A DNA stretch of 9,703 nt, from assembly GCA_946478975.1 (NCBI GenBank), contig CAMLEO010000273.1, positions 1 through 9,703 of the forward strand. Direction: 5' to 3'. The notes under the pieces were generated by a model that saw only the letters and a program-made list of their open reading frames with translations, had not been told where the DNA came from and ran no database searches. The position numbers and the translations under genes were made by a program. This document shows, piece by piece, positions 5,891-9,703 of the stretch (the first letter of the stretch is position 1; the number at the start of each line of letters is the position of its first letter). The DNA is from an uncultured Steroidobacter sp. GTDB taxonomy: Bacteria; Pseudomonadota; Gammaproteobacteria; Steroidobacterales; Steroidobacteraceae.

Positions 5891-7573
5891 TCAGTACACG
5901 ACACCGACACCCACGCCACGCGGATCGGACACTGCTTTGACTTCGCCGGTCCGATAATCCCACGTCACGATCTGCATGTTGCCGGGCTGGCGCGACTCGC
6001 GCAGGTTGTGACCGTATTTCTTCAATGTTTCCTGCTCGGCGGGCGTGAGTGCGCCGGGTTCGAACGACACCACGTCGGGCAGGTATTGATGGTGATATCG
6101 GCCCTTCTTCACGATGTCGTCCGCCGGCATGCCGCGCAGCCAGTCGAGCGTCGCCAGCAGCACCATGCCCATGATGTAACTGCCGCCGGGCGTACCCAGC
6201 ACCATCACGCCGTCGGGCTTCTCCACGAACGTCGGCGTCATGCTCGACAGCGGCCGCTTGTGAGGCGCGATGGCATTCGCTTCGGCGCCGACCAGGCGAA
6301 AGCCGTTGGGCACGCCGGCCTTGGCGACGAAATCATCCATTTCGTTGTTCAACAACAAGCCCACGCCCGGCACCATCAGCCCGGTGCCGAAGAAAAAGTT
6401 GATCGACATGGTGCCGGCGACGCGATTGCCATCGGCATCGACAATGGAGAAGTGCGTGGTCTGCGTGCCGACCGGCGGCGACGTAATTCCCGGCAGCGAA
6501 TCGCTCGGTGTCGCGCGATCCATGCGAATCGACGCCCGCTGGCCGGCGGCGTAATACGGGCTCAACAGCTGCTCCACCGGCATCTGCACGAAGTCGGGGT
6601 CGCCGAAATATTGAGCACGATCACGATGCACGCGACGTGCGGCTTCAATGACGAGATGAACTCGTGTCGCGTTGTCGAGCGCGTCCAGGTCGTAGCCCGA
6701 AAGAATATTCAACGCATCGATGAGCGCGATGCCGCCCGAGGACGGGGGCGGCGCCGAGATGATGCGAGCGCCGCGATATTCGCCGTACACCGGCTTGCGT
6801 TCTTTGACTTCATACGTCGCGAGATCTTCCAGTGACCAGATGCCGCCGATCTTCTTCACGCCATCGACCAGCTGCTTCGCGAGCGGGCCTTTGTAGAAAC
6901 CATTGGCCCCTTGCTCGGCGAGCGTGGTCAGCGTTTTCGCCAGCTCCGGTTGTTTGATGATGGTGCCGACCGCCGGCACTTCGCCTTTCACCAGAAACAC
7001 TTTGGCCGCAGCACCGGCGTTGAACGTGTCCCGCTTGGCGACGATGCCGCCGCGCAGACGTTCGTTGAGAGGAAAACCCTCGCGTGCCAGCCGGATCGCC
7101 GGCTGCAGGACTGTTTTGAACGGCAGCTTGCCGTACTTTTTGGAAATGTATTCAAAGCCGGCGGGCTCGCCAGGAATGCCTGCCGCCAACGCGGTCGATG
7201 TCGAGCGGCCTTTGACGACCTCGCCGTTCGCATCGAGAAACATATCGTGAGTGGCCGCAAGCGGCGCGACTTCGCGCGCATCGACCATTGTTTCGAAACC
7301 GTCCGCCTGGCGATGGAGCAGCCAGAAACCACCGCCGCCCAAGCCGGAGCTGCTGGGCTCGACGACAGCGAGCGCCGCGCTCACTGCGACGGCCGCGTCG
7401 AATGCGTTGCCGCCCTGACGAAGAATCTCCATGCCGGCTTCGGTCGCGAGCTGATGCGCGGTAGCGATGCCTGCTTTGCCGGGGCGCCGTGCCTCGTCGG
7501 CGTGAACTGCCAACGGCAGTACGAACAACGCCACCAATAACAAACGAACACGTCGCAACCGTAGTGCAGTCAT
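5891..7573 (-). CDS. ggt: Periplasmic gamma-glutamyltranspeptidase (glutathione hydrolase) precursor
   Basis: The enzyme cleaves gamma-glutamyl bonds of glutathione and related compounds by hydrolysis or transfer, and usually acts in the periplasm. The 560 residues begin with a signal peptide (arginine-rich n-region, LLLVALFVLPLAVHA, likely cut near residue 25). As an N-terminal nucleophile hydrolase it should cleave itself between Q371 and T372 into large and small subunits; T372 in TTHFSIVDADGN is the catalytic Thr. Substrate-binding positions seen are R100 (DAREVAP), NNEMDDF (409-415), PLSSM (441-445) and the oxyanion-hole TPGGS (461-465). E411 replaces the Gln of E. coli, a common variant. 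The lid-loop region before PLSSM is retained. The ATG has only a weak GGAA upstream. The gene lies 65 bases behind coaD on the same strand, and from memory a ggt homologue is also near coaD in Pseudomonas aeruginosa. Confidence 0.95.
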   Translation of the reverse strand: MTALRLRRVRLLLVALFVLPLAVHADEARRPGKAGIATAHQLATEAGMEILRQGGNAFDAAVAVSAALAVVEPSSSGLGGGGFWLLHRQADGFETMVDAREVAPLAATHDMFLDANGEVVKGRSTSTALAAGIPGEPAGFEYISKKYGKLPFKTVLQPAIRLAREGFPLNERLRGGIVAKRDTFNAGAAAKVFLVKGEVPAVGTIIKQPELAKTLTTLAEQGANGFYKGPLAKQLVDGVKKIGGIWSLEDLATYEVKERKPVYGEYRGARIISAPPPSSGGIALIDALNILSGYDLDALDNATRVHLVIEAARRVHRDRAQYFGDPDFVQMPVEQLLSPYYAAGQRASIRMDRATPSDSLPGITSPPVGTQTTHFSIVDADGNRVAGTMSINFFFGTGLMVPGVGLLLNNEMDDFVAKAGVPNGFRLVGAEANAIAPHKRPLSSMTPTFVEKPDGVMVLGTPGGSYIMGMVLLATLDWLRGMPADDIVKKGRYHHQYLPDVVSFEPGALTPAEQETLKKYGHNLRESRQPGNMQIVTWDYRTGEVKAVSDPRGVGVGVVY

Positions 7574-7591
7574 GACTATTCCAATTTGAAA

Positions 7592-7615
7592 GCCGCTCGC
7601 AGCGCTGCGAGCGGC
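7592..7615 (-). terminator. Perfect 24-base palindrome between coaD and ggt (possible weak terminator or attenuator)
   Basis: GCCGCTCGCAGC at 7592-7603 is followed directly by its exact reverse complement at 7604-7615. The transcript could form a very stable hairpin with about ten pairs. On the minus strand it is followed by only TTTC, so termination after coaD would be partial at best. It ends about 18 bases before the ggt ATG, placing it in the ggt leader if the genes are co-transcribed. Confidence 0.5.
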
Positions 7616-7638
7616 AAGAAAGGATCAACGTAACGCAC

Positions 7639-8130
7639 TCAGGGGGCGCGACGTTTCGCCCAGGCCCGTTGCAAGGCAGCTTCGACCTTGGGATGTACGA
7701 ACTGCGCGACGTTGCCGCCCAAGCTCGCAATCTCGCGCACCAGCGTCGAAGAAATGAAGTTGAACTGTTCGGTCGGCGTCAGGAACACGTAGTCGACATC
7801 GTTGGCCAGATGCCGGCTCATGGTCGCGAGCTGGAACTCGAATTCGAAGTCGGAGACGGCGCGCAACCCGCGCACGACCACTCGCAATCCGTGCTGGCGG
7901 GCAAACTCCACAGTCAGTCCCGCGTAGCCTGTGACTTCCACGTTCGGGATGTCCTGGAGCACTTCGCGAGCGAGCTCGACGCGCTCTTCGAGTGTGAACA
8001 ACGGTGCCTTGCCGGGATTGGCGGCGATGGCCACCACGACGCGGTCGAAAATGCCGGCGGCCCGACGCACCAGGTCATAGTGGCCGTTGGTGATCGGATC
8101 GAAAGTGCCGGGATACATGGCGCCGGTCAT
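7639..8130 (-). CDS. coaD: Pantetheine-phosphate adenylyltransferase
   Basis: This enzyme transfers AMP from ATP to 4'-phosphopantetheine, making dephospho-CoA, the penultimate step of coenzyme A synthesis; it acts after the CoaBC enzyme encoded in this same window. The 163 residues are full length. They show [12 protein letters not shown] (6-17, with the TNGH nucleotidyltransferase signature), the substrate segment [14 protein letters not shown] (86-99), and the second nucleotide motif ISSTLVRE (126-133). GAGGA at 8137-8141 lies six bases before the ATG and overlaps the rsmD stop, so the two genes are tightly coupled with nine bases between them. A palindrome follows the stop before ggt. Confidence 0.97.
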   Translation of the reverse strand: MTGAMYPGTFDPITNGHYDLVRRAAGIFDRVVVAIAANPGKAPLFTLEERVELAREVLQDIPNVEVTGYAGLTVEFARQHGLRVVVRGLRAVSDFEFEFQLATMSRHLANDVDYVFLTPTEQFNFISSTLVREIASLGGNVAQFVHPKVEAALQRAWAKRRAP

Positions 8131-8139
8131 GGGAAGTCC

Positions 8140-8739
8140 TCATCCAGGGGCGGCTGTCGCACGCAGCAGATGATAGCCGACCTGCCCTGCCTGCTTGGAA
8201 CGATACACCGTCCAGCCCGTGGGCAACGGCGGCAGCGGCACGTCGGCCGGGCATTCGACGTAAATGTATGCGTCCTCGGCCAGCCAGCCCTGCGGCAAGC
8301 GGTCGAAAACGGTCTGTAATAAAGTCGACGCAAACGGCGGATCCAGAAACACCACGTCGAACCGGCTCGGGGTTCGACCCAGAAAACGAGTGGCGTCTTC
8401 GACTTGCACCGTCGCACCGGTCGCGGACAGTCGCTGCAGGGTCTGGGTGATGTGGCGGCCGACTTGCGGCTCGCGATCGACGAAAGTGACCTCCGCCGCG
8501 CCTCGCGACAGCGCTTCGATGCCGAGCGCGCCGCTGCCCGTGAACAAATCCAGGCACCGGGCACCGACGATGCGCGTTTGCAGCCAGTTGAACAGCGTTT
8601 CCCGGACGCGATCCGGCGAGGGCCGGATGGCGGCAATCGCCGGGAAATCGATGCGAGTGCCGCGCCAGCGACCGCCGACGATGCGTAATCGATTGGGCTG
8701 CCGGTCGGCGGCGTTGTTTTTACTGGAAGTGCGGGGCAT
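8140..8739 (-). CDS. rsmD: 16S rRNA (guanine(966)-N(2))-methyltransferase
   Basis: It methylates G966 of 16S rRNA with S-adenosylmethionine during 30S assembly. The 199 residues show the family opening RIVGGRWRGTRI (19-30), RPSPDRVRETLFNWL (39-53), the SAM-binding motif I LDLFTGSGALGIEALSRGA (63-81), the acidic residue after strand two (FVD, 86-88), and the catalytic LDPPF (132-136). The reading frame stays open far upstream, antisense to ftsY, but the ATG at 8739 gives the normal family length. No clear Shine-Dalgarno sequence is present. It is divergent from ftsY, as in E. coli, and coaD follows after nine bases. Confidence 0.96.
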   Translation of the reverse strand: MPRTSSKNNAADRQPNRLRIVGGRWRGTRIDFPAIAAIRPSPDRVRETLFNWLQTRIVGARCLDLFTGSGALGIEALSRGAAEVTFVDREPQVGRHITQTLQRLSATGATVQVEDATRFLGRTPSRFDVVFLDPPFASTLLQTVFDRLPQGWLAEDAYIYVECPADVPLPPLPTGWTVYRSKQAGQVGYHLLRATAAPG

Positions 8740-8749
8740 GAGACCCGCA

Positions 8750-8778
8750 ATGATAGAATCCTGCGTCTCTTTTGCCAC
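8750..8778 (-). promoter_or_regulatory. Candidate rsmD-coaD promoter
   Basis: On the minus strand GTGGCA (8773-8778, four of six -35 matches) and TATCAT (8750-8755, five of six -10 matches) are separated by exactly 17 bases. Transcription would start near 8743, only about four bases before the rsmD ATG. The -10 overlaps the predicted ftsY -10 by two bases. Confidence 0.45.
8751..8759 (+). promoter_or_regulatory. Candidate extended -10 promoter of ftsY
   Basis: TGATAGAAT fits the extended -10 pattern TGn-TATAAT with one mismatch. No -35 is seen at the usual distance, as is common for extended -10 promoters. It would give a leader of about 34 bases before the ftsY ATG. Confidence 0.45.
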
Positions 8779-8799
8779 GAGCCCGCCCCAACCCGCGCA

Positions 8800-9703
8800 A
8801 TGTTCGGTTTCAAGGACAAGCCTCCCGCCGCGCCGGCCGCCAGCGATCCCGCGCCGATCTCCTCTGCGCCGATCGAGAATCAGGGGCGCGACAAGCCGAG
8901 CCTGTTCCAGCGGCTGCGCGCCAAGCTGAATCGCGGCGATTCCTGGCTGACCTACGACCTCGCCAACCTGATTCCGGGCGGCAAGATCGACGAGACGGTG
9001 CTCGAAGAGCTGGAGATGCGCCTGATCACCGCCGATGTCGGCGTGGAGACGACCGAAAGAATTCTCTCGTCCCTGCGCAAGAAAGTGGCGCGCAACGAGC
9101 TCGCCAATCTGGACTCTTTGCTCAACGCCCTGCGCGAGTCGTTGATGGATATCGTGCGGCCGGTCGCCGAGCAGCTCGCGATCGACAGCAAACACGTGCC
9201 GTTCGCGATCCTGGTAGTCGGCGTCAACGGCGCCGGCAAGACCACGACGATCGGCAAGCTGGCGCGCATCATCAAAGCCGCCGATATGAAAGTGATGTTG
9301 GCCGCGGGCGATACGTTTCGTGCCGCCGCTGTCGAGCAGCTGCAAGTTTGGGGTCAGCGCAATGATGTGCCGGTGATCGCGCAGGCTACCGGCGCCGATC
9401 CCGCCGCCGTCGCCTTCGACGCCATGCAGTCCGCGCAAGCGCGCCGCTATGACGTGCTGATTGCCGACACGGCCGGCCGACTGCACACGCAATCGAACTT
9501 GATGGACGAGCTGAAGAAAGTGAAGCGCGTGATGGCTCGTCTCGACGCCAGCGCTCCGCACGAAGTTCTGCTGGTGCTCGATGCGAGCCAAGGCCAGAAC
9601 GCGCTTCAGCAGGCCAAGCTGTTTCATGAAGCGCTGGGCGTGACCGGCGTGGTGCTGACCAAGCTGGACGGCACCGCCAAAGGCGGCATCGTGTTCGCCA
9701 TCG
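8800..9703 (+). CDS. ftsY: Signal recognition particle receptor FtsY (3' end missing)
   Basis: FtsY is the membrane-associated SRP GTPase receptor that brings ribosomes translating membrane proteins to the Sec translocon. The 301 visible residues show a short proline/alanine-rich N-terminal part (about 1-30) in place of the long acidic A domain of E. coli, then the helical N domain (about 33-125), then the GTPase G domain. The latter has G1 GVNGAGKTTT (141-150), the SRP-GTPase insertion segment DTFRAAAVEQL (171-181), G3 DTAGR (223-227), DASQGQNA (261-268) and G4 TKLD (287-290). The C-terminal end runs beyond the window. The ATG at 8800 is the only plausible start, although no Shine-Dalgarno sequence precedes it. 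The gene is divergent from rsmD, as in E. coli, where ftsE-ftsX follow; that cannot be checked here. Confidence 0.97.
   Translation, partial: MFGFKDKPPAAPAASDPAPISSAPIENQGRDKPSLFQRLRAKLNRGDSWLTYDLANLIPGGKIDETVLEELEMRLITADVGVETTERILSSLRKKVARNELANLDSLLNALRESLMDIVRPVAEQLAIDSKHVPFAILVVGVNGAGKTTTIGKLARIIKAADMKVMLAAGDTFRAAAVEQLQVWGQRNDVPVIAQATGADPAAVAFDAMQSAQARRYDVLIADTAGRLHTQSNLMDELKKVKRVMARLDASAPHEVLLVLDASQGQNALQQAKLFHEALGVTGVVLTKLDGTAKGGIVFAI

Noticed and set aside
5535..5963. Open frames on both strands across the mutM-ggt gap
   Set aside because: They run through the inverted repeat, so the two strands give similar translations. They overlap mutM and ggt out of frame and have no recognisable protein features.
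8740..9627. Long minus-strand open frame joined in frame to rsmD and antisense to ftsY
   Set aside because: The added 296 residues mirror the well-supported ftsY gene on the other strand and look unlike RsmD. High GC content commonly leaves such frames open.

Overview
This looks like a piece of a gammaproteobacterial chromosome with high GC content and an ordinary housekeeping layout. The gene order dut-coaBC / radC-rpmB-rpmG / mutM / coaD / rsmD-ftsY matches blocks known from Escherichia coli and Pseudomonas. The CoaBC catalytic residues even fall at the E. coli residue numbers. A Xanthomonadales/Nevskiales/Steroidobacter-like relative is a guess; the sequence alone does not fix the family.

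Layout. At 1-410 (minus) is the 5' part of dut, which starts on the last base of the coaBC stop codon (410-1660, minus). A 202-base divergent region with two inverted repeats separates coaBC from radC (1863-2537, plus). The ribosomal protein genes rpmB (L28) and rpmG (L33, missed by a length cut-off) follow and end in a strong intrinsic terminator at 3112-3142. Next come two minus-strand genes that are not part of the E. coli block: a small secreted protein of unknown function (3174-3515) and a membrane fatty-acid desaturase with three histidine boxes (3602-4780). mutM (4907-5722, plus) and a periplasmic gamma-glutamyltranspeptidase gene (5891-7573, minus) converge on a 134-base imperfect inverted repeat. 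coaD and rsmD form a tight minus-strand pair that may read on into ggt, across a 24-base palindrome. ftsY (from 8800, plus) is divergent from rsmD and runs off the window.

How the genes fit together. dut, radC and mutM concern nucleotide-pool hygiene and DNA repair. coaBC and coaD supply three of the last steps of coenzyme A synthesis. rpmB, rpmG and rsmD belong to ribosome assembly. ftsY serves co-translational membrane targeting. The desaturase tunes membrane lipid fluidity, and GGT cleaves gamma-glutamyl compounds such as glutathione in the periplasm.

I found no mobile element with a transposase, CRISPR array, tRNA, rRNA or defence system, and no evidence of a new multigene system. The points most worth a second look are the inverted-repeat element at 5750-5883, the unknown secreted protein, and compact promoters that would leave coaBC and rsmD with leaderless or nearly leaderless messages. 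No stretch longer than 300 bases lacks a gene.
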